Of a stretch of DNA of 64,000 nt, positions 1 through 9,267 are shown piece by piece (positions within the stretch are counted from its first letter, which is position 1; the number at the start of each line of letters is the position of its first letter). Source of the stretch: CAG-103 sp048217285 (GTDB taxonomy: Bacteria; Bacillota; Clostridia; Oscillospirales; Oscillospiraceae). The stretch is from NCBI GenBank assembly GCA_048217285.1, contig DBFWVW010000067.1:13306-77305 (forward strand), given 5' to 3'. The translations under genes and the position numbers were made by a program. The notes under the pieces are model-generated. The model was not told the origin of the DNA. It was given only the letters and a program-made list of their open reading frames with translations, and did no database searches.

Positions 1-294
1 AACATCATCAATCCCACCATTTCCGCCTATGCGATCGAAATCCTGGCGCTGTGCGCCGCGCTGATCGCGTTTTATGAGCTTGCCGGTTTTGCTTACGGCC
101 GCCCGAAGGCAATCAAGAGCATTTTCTGGAGCCAGTTCGCGGCCTTCCTGTGCATCACGGCGCTGCCGGATGACCGCACCGGCGGGCAGCAGCTTATGCT
201 GGCGGCTGTCGCGGGCATTCTGCTGTTCCAGTCCTACCTGACTGCATCCAACATTCGCCCGGCCGTGTCCGGACCGGCTGGCGGCGCGCAATAA
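1..294 (+). CDS. Membrane protein, C-terminal end (5' partial)
   Basis: The reading frame is open from the first base and ends with TAA at 292-294, leaving the last 97 residues of a longer protein. What is visible is hydrophobic, with two or three probable membrane helices (about residues 8-24, 38-50 and 62-80) separated by short polar stretches, and an Ala/Gly/Pro-rich tail. I do not recognise the family and no catalytic motif can be seen. A strong hairpin terminator follows at once, so this is the last gene of an upstream operon. Coding here is secure because of the long open frame and the terminator; the function is unknown. Confidence 0.6.
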   Translation, partial: NIINPTISAYAIEILALCAALIAFYELAGFAYGRPKAIKSIFWSQFAAFLCITALPDDRTGGQQLMLAAVAGILLFQSYLTASNIRPAVSGPAGGAQ

Positions 295-306
295 GCTGTG
301 AAAAGG

Positions 307-334
307 CCCGCATGGCGCTGCCATGCGGGTTTTC
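307..334 (+). terminator. Intrinsic terminator of the upstream operon
   Basis: A perfect 10-bp stem (CCCGCATGGC pairing with GCCATGCGGG) with a 3-base loop is followed by TTTTC. It lies 12 bases after the stop of the partial membrane protein and before the RBS of the DUF5058 gene. Confidence 0.85.
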
Positions 335-372
335 ATATAGAGACTGGCACCCGCCGGAGAGGAGAAACATCC

Positions 373-1125
373 ATGAACAACATCTTAGCCCAGCTCAACA
401 GCGTGCCCATGTACGCGATCTGCGGCGGCATCATCGCGTTTGTTGCGGTGGTGTGCGTCATTTTCCTCGTGCGCTCTTACCGCGCGGGCCTTGCCATCGG
501 CATCGACCCCGCGCGCATGAAGCGCGCCATTACGTCGAGCGCCACGTTCTCGGTCCTGCCGAGCGTGGGCATCCTGCTCGGTGTGATCGCTCTGTCCGGC
601 AGCCTCGGCACGCCGTGGCCGTGGCTGCGCTTGTCCGTCATCGGCGCGCTGCACTATGAGACGCAGGTCGCACAGGCCGCGGCCGAGCAGGTCGGTATGC
701 ACGCTCTGTCCGCCGCCGAGATGACGCCGCAGGGCTTCACGACGATTGCCCTGCTCATGAGCGTCTGCATCATGTGGGGCATGATCCTGTCGATCTTTTT
801 CAATAAGCGTTATCTCAAGCGCCTCGGCAATGACGGAGCCAAGTCCGCCTCCGGCGTCGGCTTCGGCGACAGTGCCATGACGGCCATGTTCATCGGCCTT
901 GTATGTGCGTACATCGGCAGCTACATCGGCGCGTTTGTGTCCGGGGAAGGCCTGTTCACCTGCACCGGCGACTGGACGCCGCTGATCGTCGTGGCCGTGT
1001 CGGCGGCGGTGATGGCACTGTTTGTGTATCTGGCGGAGAAAAAGAACATGGCCTGGCTGGAGAGCTTCTCCATTGCCGGCAGTATGCTCATTGGCATGGC
1101 GGCGGCTGTGCTTGTGCGGTTATAA
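373..1125 (+). CDS. DUF5058 family membrane protein
   Basis: This 250-residue integral membrane protein has five or six hydrophobic helices and matches what I know of the DUF5058 family, which has no assigned biochemical role. The start at 373 is preceded by a GGAGAGGAG ribosome site; the frame is open further upstream, but that part lies over the terminator at 307-334 and is not coding. It is followed 12 bases later by a second membrane protein and then, with a 4-base overlap, by an M20 peptidase. The context suggests a two-subunit membrane carrier that works with a cytoplasmic peptidase or deacylase, for example importing a peptide or acylated amino acid that the M20 enzyme then hydrolyses. 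That role is inference from gene order only. Confidence 0.7.
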   Translation: MNNILAQLNSVPMYAICGGIIAFVAVVCVIFLVRSYRAGLAIGIDPARMKRAITSSATFSVLPSVGILLGVIALSGSLGTPWPWLRLSVIGALHYETQVAQAAAEQVGMHALSAAEMTPQGFTTIALLMSVCIMWGMILSIFFNKRYLKRLGNDGAKSASGVGFGDSAMTAMFIGLVCAYIGSYIGAFVSGEGLFTCTGDWTPLIVVAVSAAVMALFVYLAEKKNMAWLESFSIAGSMLIGMAAAVLVRL

Positions 1126-1137
1126 GGAGGGAAGATC

Positions 1138-1833
1138 ATGAACGAAACCGAACGAAAAACATATCTTGAGCAGTTCAACCGCCGGACGCACGTCCTCGGC
1201 CGCATCGTGAGCGCGATCACGCTCGTGCTGCTCGTCGGCGCGCCGTTTCTCATCGGCACATTCCTCGGCGCGATGCCCGACATGGGCGCCGTGGCCAAGG
1301 GCTTTTTGTCCGTCGGCCTCGTGTGGACGGTCAGCAGCGTGGCCGAATTTCTCATCTACACGCCCATGCTCGGCGCCGGCGGCGGTTACCTTGCCTTTAT
1401 CACCGGAAACCTCATTAACATGAAGATTCCGTGCGCTGTCAATGCGCGCGACATTGTCGGCACCAAGACCGGCACAGCCGAAAACGAGATCATCTCGACG
1501 CTCTCGATCGCGACGAGTTCGCTCGTGACCATCATCGTGCTCGCGCTCGGCGTGGCGCTGCTCGTGCCGCTGCAGCCCGTGCTGCAGAGCCCGGTGCTCC
1601 AGCCGGCGTTTGCCAACGTTGTCCCGGCGCTCTTCGGCGCGATGGCGTATCAGTATTTCCGCAAGAACGTGCAGGTCGCGGTCGCTCCGCTGGTCGTGAT
1701 GAGCCTGCTGTTCATGCTCGTCCCGTCTCTGACGAGTTCCACGAGTTTCATGATCATTCCGAGCGGTGCGTTGGCCATCGGTATTGCCTACAGTATGTAC
1801 CGCAAGCAGAAAAAGGAGGCAGATGTGAAATGA
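1138..1833 (+). CDS. Conserved membrane protein, partner of the DUF5058 protein
   Basis: A 231-residue membrane protein with about six hydrophobic helices, a charged amino end (first 20 residues) and a Lys-rich carboxyl end. A segment near residues 80-105 with GAGGGYLAFITGN, followed by a charged loop, looks like a re-entrant or substrate-lining region of a carrier, but I cannot assign a family. An AAGGAGG-type ribosome site (1123-1133) precedes the ATG. Its stop codon overlaps the ATG of the M20 peptidase (ATGA at 1830-1833), so the genes are translationally coupled. It most likely forms a complex with the DUF5058 protein just upstream; no experiment known to me supports that. Confidence 0.65.
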   Translation: MNETERKTYLEQFNRRTHVLGRIVSAITLVLLVGAPFLIGTFLGAMPDMGAVAKGFLSVGLVWTVSSVAEFLIYTPMLGAGGGYLAFITGNLINMKIPCAVNARDIVGTKTGTAENEIISTLSIATSSLVTIIVLALGVALLVPLQPVLQSPVLQPAFANVVPALFGAMAYQYFRKNVQVAVAPLVVMSLLFMLVPSLTSSTSFMIIPSGALAIGIAYSMYRKQKKEADVK

Positions 1834-3263
1834 AATTCCGTCCCGGTTATCTCGCGCTCGCGCCGCTGGCCCCGCTGGGAGCGGCCGTGGTGCACGCCGC
1901 GCTCACGCCGCGCAAAACGTCCGATTATCAGCCACAGCCGGATCCCGAGCGCGCCATGGCCTATGCCGAGAAGCTCTCGGCCATGATCCGGTGCGACACC
2001 ACGTCGTATGCCAATGTCCGCGAGCCGGAGAAGTTCGAGCGCTTCCACGCCCTGCTGGCGGAGCTCTTCCCGCTCGTGCATGAAAAGCTCGCGCGCACGG
2101 ACATCGACGGCAACCTGCTCTATTATTGGCCGGGCAAGGCGCACGATCGTCCGATCGTGCTCATGAGCCATCAGGATGTCGTGCCCGCCGAGGGTACGTG
2201 GGAGCACGCACCGTTTTCCGGCGATATTGCCGATGGCAAGGTCTGGGGCCGCGGCGCGTCGGACACCAAGTGCTCGGTCATGGCGTTTTTCCAGGCGGTC
2301 GAGGAGCTGCTCGCCGCCGGATATGAACCGGCAAATGACGTTTACATCGCCTCGTCCCGCACGGAAGAGTGGGCGGGCGACGGCGCGCCGAAGCTCGTCG
2401 ATGAGCTCAAGCGCCGCGGAGTGCGGCCGTTTCTCGTCTGCGACGAGGGCGGCGGCATCATCACCGAGCCGATCGGCGGCGTCCCCGGAAACTTCGCCAT
2501 GGTCGGCGTGTTTGAAAAGGGCAAGGCGGACGTGAAGTTCACGGCCCGCAGCACCGGCGGCCACGCCAGTGCCCCGACGGCGAACACCCCCATTGCCCGC
2601 CTGTCCGCGTTCGTGACGGATGTGGAGCGCCACGCGCCGTTTCGCAAAAAGTTTCTGCCCGAGGTCACGGCCATGTTCACGCGGCTGGCGGCGTATGCGC
2701 CGTTTGGCCTGCGGCTCGTGATGGGCAACCTCTGGCTGTTTGCGCCGCTGATGAAGGTTGTGCTGCCGCGCGTGTCGGCACAGGCGGGGGCCATGCTGCG
2801 CACGACGATCGCGTTCACCATGCAGTCCGGTTCTGATGCTTACAATGTCCTGCCGCAGGAGGCGACGCTGGGCGCAAATCTGCGCTTCATTCCGCACCAG
2901 GGCGAGCAGGAGAGCCTGGCCATCATTCGCCGACTCGCCGAAAAGCATGGTCTGGAGATGGAGGTCGTGCACACGAACGATTACTCTGAACCTGTGGACA
3001 TTCACGGCGAGGCGTTTCGTCAGGTGGAGCGCGTCATCGGGGAGACGTTCCCTGGGCTGCCCGTCAGTCCCTATGTCATGACCGGCGCGACAGATGCGCA
3101 CTTCTATCAGGAGATCTGCGACAGCTGCGTGCGCTTTGCGCCTGTGATCTACGGCCCGGAGCAGATGAAGGGGATGCACGGCATCAACGAAAACATCGAG
3201 TACAGCTGCCTGCCCGGTGCGGTCGATTTCTACAAGAATCTCATCCGCGCACAGGAGAAGTAA
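1830..3263 (+). CDS. M20 family metallopeptidase / amidohydrolase
   Basis: A 477-residue protein of the M20/M25/M40 zinc hydrolase family, which removes an amino acid or acyl group from small peptides or N-acyl amino acids. Visible metal-site motifs are MSHQDVV (His near residue 114), RGASDTK (bridging Asp near 146), SRTEEW (catalytic Glu and metal Glu) and the late GMHGIN His. A dimerisation (lid) insert lies around residues 230-345. The hydrophobic first 28 residues could be an uncleaved signal anchor, so the enzyme may be membrane-attached. It is the third gene of the DUF5058 operon. It is longer than a typical dipeptidase of about 400 residues, as expected of the subgroup with an amino-terminal anchor. 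The substrate cannot be read from the sequence. Confidence 0.85.
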   Translation: MKFRPGYLALAPLAPLGAAVVHAALTPRKTSDYQPQPDPERAMAYAEKLSAMIRCDTTSYANVREPEKFERFHALLAELFPLVHEKLARTDIDGNLLYYWPGKAHDRPIVLMSHQDVVPAEGTWEHAPFSGDIADGKVWGRGASDTKCSVMAFFQAVEELLAAGYEPANDVYIASSRTEEWAGDGAPKLVDELKRRGVRPFLVCDEGGGIITEPIGGVPGNFAMVGVFEKGKADVKFTARSTGGHASAPTANTPIARLSAFVTDVERHAPFRKKFLPEVTAMFTRLAAYAPFGLRLVMGNLWLFAPLMKVVLPRVSAQAGAMLRTTIAFTMQSGSDAYNVLPQEATLGANLRFIPHQGEQESLAIIRRLAEKHGLEMEVVHTNDYSEPVDIHGEAFRQVERVIGETFPGLPVSPYVMTGATDAHFYQEICDSCVRFAPVIYGPEQMKGMHGINENIEYSCLPGAVDFYKNLIRAQEK

Positions 3264-3307
3264 AAAAAGCAGCAAAGCGCCCGGACGTTTCGTCCGGGCG
3301 CTTTGCT
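3262..3307. terminator. Strong hairpin terminator between convergent genes
   Basis: A perfect 17-bp stem (3271-3287 with 3291-3307) has a TTT loop. On the minus strand it is followed by seven T residues (3262-3268 read in reverse), so it mainly terminates fakA; it may also stop the M20 operon coming the other way. Confidence 0.9.
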
Positions 3308-3324
3308 GTCTTATGGTGCACGTT

Positions 3325-4980
3325 TTATTCAAACGAGATCATGTAGTAATACACCGGCTGGCCGCCGTCAACGACGTTTACGTCCGCCATTGGCAGACGC
3401 TCGCCGAGCAAGTCGGCCGCGTGCTGGGCGGCGTCGCCCTGCACGTCCTCGCCATAGTAGATGGAGACAATGTCGGGGTCGAGATCCTTGGCGGCGTCTG
3501 CGATTGCGGTCAGCACTTTGTCGAGGTCGGTGTCGCTGCCGAGCAGCGCACCGTCCATCAGCGCCAGATACTCCCCCTTGTGAATGTCGTGGCCGTCAAA
3601 GTCGGAGTCGCGCGCGGCGTAGGTGATCTGCGCGGTGTGCACACTCTCGATCGCGGCGCTCAGCTCCGCCTCGATGACGTCCTCGGCGCTCGCCGGGTCG
3701 AAGGAAAGCATCGCGGTGATGCCCTGTGGCACAGTCTTGGTCGGGATGACGATGACCTTCTTGTCCGACAGCGGGATGCACTGCTGGGCGGCCATGATGA
3801 TGTTCTTGTTGTTCGGCAGCACGAACACGACCTCCGCCGGCGTCTTGTTGACCTCGGTGAGAATGTCCTCCGTGGAGGGGTTCATGGTCTGGCCGCCGGT
3901 GACGACACGATCCACGCCCAGCTCGCGGAAGAGGTTCGCTATACCCTCGCCGGCGGACACGGCTACGACGCCGAACTGCTTTTCGGGCTTGGCCACGGCG
4001 GGCTCGGCTTCCGCGGCCGCAGGAGCGGCTTCCTTGCCGGAGAGCGCGGTGTGCTGGTTGCGCATATTTTCGATCTTTACGGTCTGGAGCGGGCCGTAGG
4101 TCAGCGCCTCGGTCAGCACCTCGCCGGGCACGTTCGTGTGCACGTGCACTTTGATGATCTCGTCGTCATCGACCACGACGACGCAGTCGCCGAGATTCTT
4201 CAGGAACGAGCGCAGGAGCTCCGGGCTCTTGCTGTTTTCACGCGCGACGATGAACTCCGTGCAGTAGCCGAACGTGATCTCGCCGGTGTCGAACTCGGAG
4301 AAGTCCGCGCCCTCTTTCGGTGCCTGTGCGGCAGCCGGAGCGGCGGCGGTCACGGGGGCGGCCGTGCGGCCCTGCAGATAGCCGAGCATGGCGTCCATGA
4401 CGAGCACGAAGCCCTCGCCGCCGGCATCGACCACGCCTGCGCGGCGCAGCACGGGGTTGATGTTCTGCGTGTCGGCCAGCGCCTCGCGCGCGGCGGCGAG
4501 CAGCGCGTCGAGCATACCCTCGAAGTCCGTGCTATCCTTGGCAAAAGCCACGGCGGCCTGCGCGCCCAGACGGCTGACGGTGAGGATCGTGCCCTCGGCC
4601 GGCTTCATAACGGCCTTGTAGGCAGCGTCCACGCCGGCGGAGACGGCAGCGGCAAATTCCGCCGCGCTCGCGGTCTCGCGGCCCTTGAGGGATTTGGCGA
4701 TCCCGCGGAACAGCAGCGACAAAATGACGCCGGAGTTGCCGCGCGCACCGCGCAGCAGCGCGCTCGCGGCGCAGTCGGCCACGGCGCCAACGGTGTCGGT
4801 CTGTTTGCGGCCGAGCTCGATGGCGGCCGAGTTCATCGTCAGGCTCATGTTTGTACCGGTGTCGCCATCCGGAACGGGGAAGACGTTGAGCTCGTTGATC
4901 TTTTGCTTGTTTTCTTCCAGTGCCGCGTTCGCGCACAGGAGCATTTCCCGAAGCGCTGCGGCATCAATGATCTCTCTCAA
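3325..4980 (-). CDS. fakA: DAK2/DhaL-domain fatty acid kinase FakA (YloV)
   Basis: A 551-residue protein of the YloV/FakA family. The amino-terminal DhaL kinase domain carries the nucleotide/Mg motif PDGDTGTN (about residues 37-44); the carboxyl half is the family's conserved extension. FakA phosphorylates fatty acids delivered by a FakB (DegV) binding protein so that exogenous fatty acids can enter phospholipid synthesis; no fakB is visible here. The start is TTG at 4978-4980 with GGAGGTG eight bases upstream, and no ATG fits better. An Ala/Pro/Glu-rich linker near residues 215-235 separates the domains. It lies 81 bases downstream of the Asp23/Gls24 gene, the conserved yloU-yloV arrangement of Firmicutes. 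Confidence 0.9.
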   Translation of the reverse strand: MREIIDAAALREMLLCANAALEENKQKINELNVFPVPDGDTGTNMSLTMNSAAIELGRKQTDTVGAVADCAASALLRGARGNSGVILSLLFRGIAKSLKGRETASAAEFAAAVSAGVDAAYKAVMKPAEGTILTVSRLGAQAAVAFAKDSTDFEGMLDALLAAAREALADTQNINPVLRRAGVVDAGGEGFVLVMDAMLGYLQGRTAAPVTAAAPAAAQAPKEGADFSEFDTGEITFGYCTEFIVARENSKSPELLRSFLKNLGDCVVVVDDDEIIKVHVHTNVPGEVLTEALTYGPLQTVKIENMRNQHTALSGKEAAPAAAEAEPAVAKPEKQFGVVAVSAGEGIANLFRELGVDRVVTGGQTMNPSTEDILTEVNKTPAEVVFVLPNNKNIIMAAQQCIPLSDKKVIVIPTKTVPQGITAMLSFDPASAEDVIEAELSAAIESVHTAQITYAARDSDFDGHDIHKGEYLALMDGALLGSDTDLDKVLTAIADAAKDLDPDIVSIYYGEDVQGDAAQHAADLLGERLPMADVNVVDGGQPVYYYMISFE

Positions 4981-5061
4981 ATCTGTACACCTCCGACAGG
5001 GGGAATGAAAATGGCCCGGAAGCGCGGCTCCCGGGAGGGAAGCAGAGCGAAATATCCTCGC

Positions 5062-5415
5062 TTAATCGAGGAACATGGTGTCCACGTACACGTCCACGCG
5101 CGCCACGGGTACGCCGGTGGCCTGATTGACCTTATAGCTGACCTCGTTGATGATGCTATGGGCAAGCGCGGAAATGTTCACGCCGTGATCGACCGCGATG
5201 TGCAGCTCGAGTGAGATGCTGCCGTCATCGGCGAATGTGGCGTTGACGCCCTTGGACATGGACTCGCGGCGCAGGAGCTGGAGCGGTCCGCTGTCTTTGC
5301 TGCGGCCGACCATGCCCTTCACGCCGAAGCAACTGGTCGCGGCGTCGCCTGCAAGGTTGGTGAATACTTCGTTGGTGATGCTGATGGTGCCATTCGATTG
5401 TTCGATTTTGACCAT
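5062..5415 (-). CDS. yloU: Asp23/Gls24 family protein (YloU)
   Basis: A 117-residue member of the Asp23/Gls24 envelope-stress family, a small cytoplasmic alpha/beta protein whose role is poorly defined. The typical ending, a VxVDTMFLD-like strand after an EVSYKVNQATG segment, is present. It is the upstream gene of the yloU-fakA pair on the minus strand and diverges from nifJ, with about 270 bases of AT-richer regulatory DNA between them. Conservation of this pair across Firmicutes supports the call. The ATG at 5413-5415 has an AAGGGG site upstream. Confidence 0.88.
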   Translation of the reverse strand: MVKIEQSNGTISITNEVFTNLAGDAATSCFGVKGMVGRSKDSGPLQLLRRESMSKGVNATFADDGSISLELHIAVDHGVNISALAHSIINEVSYKVNQATGVPVARVDVYVDTMFLD

Positions 5416-5686
5416 GTAGACAGCCCCTTTCTTAACAGCAGTGATATATTATATAACAACGGCCGGGAAATCACAAGCGGAAAAACACCGAAAAAAACGG
5501 ATTTTTTCCGTGAAAACGCCGGTTTTTCCACGGAAACTTTTCACAAATGCAATGGTTGCGTTTCAAAATTTGAATACGAATTTCAAAACAATGGTTTACG
5601 CCTTTTTGAAAATGTGCTATCATATTGACGTGAATGGGCCAAAAGGGAGCCCATACTGCAACTAAGAGAAATAGGAGATGAAGTTT
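5416..5686 (+). promoter_or_regulatory. Divergent regulatory region and promoter of nifJ
   Basis: This 271-base AT-rich gap separates yloU and nifJ. On the plus strand TTTACG (5595-5600), a 17-base spacer and TATCAT (5618-5623) form a good housekeeping-type promoter about 60 bases before the nifJ start. Just upstream are several TTTCAAAA / TTTTGAAA elements (about 5570-5615), which could be a regulator site but match no motif I can name. A short hairpin (TGGGC / GCCCA) lies in the leader near 5636-5653. No classical riboswitch was recognised. Confidence 0.6.
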
Positions 5687-8600
5687 ATGGCAAGAAAGCT
5701 CGTTACCATGGACGGCAACAATGCTGCTGCCCACGTGTCTTACGCGTTCACGGAAGTGGCTGCCATTTACCCGATCACCCCGTCGAGCCCGATGGCTGAC
5801 CTGGTCGATCAGTGGGCCGCTGCCGGCCGCAAGAACATCTTCGGCACGAAGGTCCGTGTGCAGGAAATGCAGGCAGAGTCCGGCGCAGCCGGCGCTGTCC
5901 ACGGTTCCCTGAATGCCGGCGCCCTGACCACGACGTATACCGCCTCTCAGGGCCTGCTGCTCATGATCCCGAATATGTATAAGATGGCCGGCGAACTGCT
6001 TCCGGCCGTGTTCCATGTGACGGCCCGTGCGCTCGCGTCGCACACGCTGTCCATCTTCGGCGATCAGTCTGACGTTATGGCCTGCCGCCAGACCGGCTTC
6101 GCCATGCTCGCCGAGGGCAATGTGCAGGAAGTTATGGATCTGTCCCCTGTGGCGCACCTGGCCGCCATCAAGGGCCGTGTCCCGTTCCTGAACTTCTTTG
6201 ACGGCTTCCGTACCTCGCACGAGATCCAGAAGATTGCCGTCTGGGATTATGACGATTTGGCCGAGATGGTCGATATGGATGCGGTCAACGCTTTCCGTCA
6301 GCGCGGCCTGAACCCGCAGCATCCGCAGATGCGCGGTAGCCACGAAAACGGCGACATCTTCTTCCAGAACCGTGAGGCGTCCAACAAGTATTACGACGCC
6401 GTGCCGGATCTGGTCGAGGAGTATATGGGCAAGATCAATGCCAAGCTCGGCACCAATTATCAGCTGTTCAACTACTATGGCGCTCCGGATGCTGACCGTG
6501 TCATCATCTCCATGGGCTCCATCTGCGACGTGGCCGAGGAAGTCATCGACTACCTCAACGCGCACGGCGAGAAGGTCGGCCTCGTGAAGGTCCGCCTGTA
6601 CCGTCCGTTCCGCGCCGATAAGCTCATCGCGGCCATCCCGGCGACCTGCAAGAAGATCGCCGTGCTCGACCGCACGAAGGAGCCCGGCGCACAGGGCGAG
6701 CCCCTGTATCTCGACGTGGTCACCGCACTGGCCAATGCCGGCCGCAACGACATCGTCGTCACCGGCGGCCGCTATGGCCTCGGCTCCAAGGATACCCCGC
6801 CGTCCTCCGTGTTCGCGGTCTACGAAGAGCTCAAGCGCGACACGCCGAAGCGGCAGTTCACCATCGGCATCGTCGATGATGTGACCAATCTCTCCCTGCC
6901 GGAGACGGACGCGCCCGACACCTCTGCCGAGGGCACCATCGCCTGCAAGTTCTGGGGTCTCGGCGGCGACGGCACCGTCGGCGCGAACAAGAACTCCATC
7001 AAGATCATCGGCGACCACACCGATAAATACGTGCAGGCCTACTTCCAGTACGACTCCAAGAAGACCGGCGGCGTGACCATCAGCCACCTGCGCTTCGGCG
7101 ATCACGAGATCAAGAGCCCGTACTATATCAATAAGGCCGACTTCGTGGCTTGCCACAACCCGTCTTACATCACCAAGGGCTTCAAGATGGTCCAGGATGT
7201 CAAGCCGGGCGGCGTGTTCATGATCAACTGCGAGTGGACGCCCGAGGAGCTCAGCCACCATCTGGACGCTTCCGCCAAGCGCTACATCGCCAGAAACAAC
7301 ATCCAGCTCTACACGATCAACGCCATCGACCTGGCCATCCAGATCGGCATGGGCAAGCGCAACAACACCATCCTGCAGTCCGCATTCTTCTCTCTGGCAA
7401 AGATCATGCCGGAAGAAGACGCCATCCGCTACATGAAGGAAAAGGCCAAGGTCTCCTACATGAAGAAGGGCGAGGATGTCGTCGAGATGAACTACAAGGC
7501 CATCGACCTCGGTGCGACCGCGTATGTGAAGATCGACGTTCCGGCCGACTGGGCCAACGCCGTTGACGAAGCACCGGCCAAGGAGCTGGCCGGCCGTCCG
7601 GCCACCGTTAAGATGGTGCGCGATATTCTGACCCCGGTCGACAAGATGGACGGCGACAGCCTGCCGGTTTCCGCGTTCGTCGATCATGCCGACGGTACGT
7701 TCGAGCTCGGTGCTTCCGCGTATGAGAAGCGCGGTGTGGCCGTCTCCGTGCCGGAATGGGACAGCGCCAAGTGCATCCAGTGCAACCAGTGCGCCTATGT
7801 CTGCCCGCACGCGACCATCCGCCCGTTTGCGCTCACGGCCGATGAGCTGGCCGCCGCGCCCGAGCAGACCAAAGCGGTTGACTTTAAGGTCGGCGCTGGC
7901 AAGGGCGTTTACAAGTTCTCCATGGCTATCTCTCCGCTCGACTGCATGGGCTGCGGTGTCTGCACGCACGTCTGCCCGGTCGGCGCGCTGACGATGCAGC
8001 CGCTCGAGAGTCAGGAAGCGCAGCAGCCCGTGTTCGACTACATGGTCGCCAAGGTTGCCGAGAAGAAAGAGCTTCAGGACTTCACTGTCAAGGGCAGCCA
8101 GTTCCGGCAGCCCATGCTTGAGTTCTCCGGTTCCTGTGCCGGCTGCGCCGAGACGAGCTATGCCCGCCTGATCACGCAGCTGTTCGGCGATCACATGATG
8201 ATCTCCAACGCGACCGGCTGCTCGTCCATCTGGGGCGGCCCGGCTGCTACCAGCCCGTACACCGTCAACAAAGAAGGCAAGGGTCCCGCCTGGGCCAACT
8301 CCCTGTTCGAGGATAACGCGGAGCACGGCCTCGGTATGTACCTCGGCCAGAAGAAGATCCGCGACGATCTGGCGGAAGACATCCGCTACATCGCCGAAAA
8401 CGGCAAGGATCCGGCCAAGGTCGCAGCCGCCAAGAAGTACCTCGAGACCTATCACGACGGCGAGGCCAACCAGACCGCCACGGCGGAGTTCCTCGCTGCC
8501 ATGGAGGCAAAGCCCTGCGGCTGCGAGCGCTACCAGCGCATCATGGACAACAAGGACTTCCTCAACAAGAAGAGCTGCTGGATCTTCGGCGGCGACGGCT

Positions 8601-9220
8601 GGGCTTACGACATCGGCTTCGGCGGCTTGGACCATGTCCTGGCGCAGGACGAGGACGTGAACGTGTTCGTCTTTAACACCGAGGTCTACTCCAACACCGG
8701 CGGACAGGCGTCCAAGGCTTCCAACATCGGCCAGGTTGCGCAGTTCGCGGCTGCCGGTAAGGAGCTCAAGAGCAAGAGCCTTGCCGAGATCGCCATGAGC
8801 TATGGCTACATCTATGTGGCACAGGTTGCCATGGGCGCAAACCCGGCGCAGACCATCAAGGCCATCAAGGAAGCGGAAGCTTACCCCGGCCCGTCCCTGA
8901 TCATCGGCTACGCCCCCTGCGAGATGCACAGCATCAAGAAGGGCGGCATGACCAACTGCCAGGGCGAGATGAAGCGCGCGGTCGACTGCGGCTACTGGAA
9001 CCTGTTCCGTTACGACCCGGCGGCTGAGAAGCCCTTCGCGCTCGACAGCAAGGAGCCGGCCGGCGGCTACCGCGACTTCCTCATGAACGAGGCGCGTTAT
9101 GCCCGCCTGACCAACGAGTTCCCGGATCGTGCCGAGGAGCTGTTTGCAAAGTCCGAGGCCAACGCCAAGGCCCGCTACGAGCACCTGCTCAAGCTCAAGA
9201 AGCTCTACGACGAGGCATAA
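5687..9220 (+). CDS. nifJ: Pyruvate:ferredoxin (flavodoxin) oxidoreductase
   Basis: A complete 1177-residue single-chain PFOR, the enzyme that oxidatively decarboxylates pyruvate to acetyl-CoA and CO2 while reducing ferredoxin, the core of anaerobic pyruvate fermentation. Order of domains: the pyrimidine-binding and CoA regions (YPITPSSPMAD near residue 29), two 4Fe-4S ferredoxin motifs (CIQCNQCAYVCP from about residue 696 and CMGCGVCTHVCP from about 753), and the thiamine diphosphate domain with CAGCAETS (about 818) and the GDGWAYDIGFGG Mg/TPP motif (about 970). The start was set at 5687 because AGGAG (5673-5677) sits 9 bases before it, while the in-frame ATG at 5678 touches that site. It is transcribed alone between its own promoter and a terminator. 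Confidence 0.97.
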   Translation: MARKLVTMDGNNAAAHVSYAFTEVAAIYPITPSSPMADLVDQWAAAGRKNIFGTKVRVQEMQAESGAAGAVHGSLNAGALTTTYTASQGLLLMIPNMYKMAGELLPAVFHVTARALASHTLSIFGDQSDVMACRQTGFAMLAEGNVQEVMDLSPVAHLAAIKGRVPFLNFFDGFRTSHEIQKIAVWDYDDLAEMVDMDAVNAFRQRGLNPQHPQMRGSHENGDIFFQNREASNKYYDAVPDLVEEYMGKINAKLGTNYQLFNYYGAPDADRVIISMGSICDVAEEVIDYLNAHGEKVGLVKVRLYRPFRADKLIAAIPATCKKIAVLDRTKEPGAQGEPLYLDVVTALANAGRNDIVVTGGRYGLGSKDTPPSSVFAVYEELKRDTPKRQFTIGIVDDVTNLSLPETDAPDTSAEGTIACKFWGLGGDGTVGANKNSIKIIGDHTDKYVQAYFQYDSKKTGGVTISHLRFGDHEIKSPYYINKADFVACHNPSYITKGFKMVQDVKPGGVFMINCEWTPEELSHHLDASAKRYIARNNIQLYTINAIDLAIQIGMGKRNNTILQSAFFSLAKIMPEEDAIRYMKEKAKVSYMKKGEDVVEMNYKAIDLGATAYVKIDVPADWANAVDEAPAKELAGRPATVKMVRDILTPVDKMDGDSLPVSAFVDHADGTFELGASAYEKRGVAVSVPEWDSAKCIQCNQCAYVCPHATIRPFALTADELAAAPEQTKAVDFKVGAGKGVYKFSMAISPLDCMGCGVCTHVCPVGALTMQPLESQEAQQPVFDYMVAKVAEKKELQDFTVKGSQFRQPMLEFSGSCAGCAETSYARLITQLFGDHMMISNATGCSSIWGGPAATSPYTVNKEGKGPAWANSLFEDNAEHGLGMYLGQKKIRDDLAEDIRYIAENGKDPAKVAAAKKYLETYHDGEANQTATAEFLAAMEAKPCGCERYQRIMDNKDFLNKKSCWIFGGDGWAYDIGFGGLDHVLAQDEDVNVFVFNTEVYSNTGGQASKASNIGQVAQFAAAGKELKSKSLAEIAMSYGYIYVAQVAMGANPAQTIKAIKEAEAYPGPSLIIGYAPCEMHSIKKGGMTNCQGEMKRAVDCGYWNLFRYDPAAEKPFALDSKEPAGGYRDFLMNEARYARLTNEFPDRAEELFAKSEANAKARYEHLLKLKKLYDEA

Positions 9221-9236
9221 GTTTTTTCACCTGCGC

Positions 9237-9267
9237 AGGCGGGGCTGGTTTCAGCCCCGCCTTTTTG
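9237..9267 (+). terminator. Intrinsic terminator of nifJ
   Basis: An 11-bp stem (AGGCGGGGCTG with CAGCCCCGCCT) and a GTTT loop are followed by five T residues. The right arm is also the first part of the 49-bp dispersed repeat at 9251-9299. Confidence 0.9.

Noticed and set aside
3217..5214. A 665-codon open frame on the plus strand over fakA
   Set aside because: It is a shadow of fakA and yloU in GC-rich DNA; it starts inside the M20 gene, crosses a strong terminator and has no recognisable domain.
5471..9184. A 1237-codon open frame antisense to nifJ
   Set aside because: It is a mirror of the codon bias of the PFOR gene: its product is low-complexity (Val/Leu/Asp/Gly/His-rich) with no domain, while the sense strand encodes a complete enzyme.
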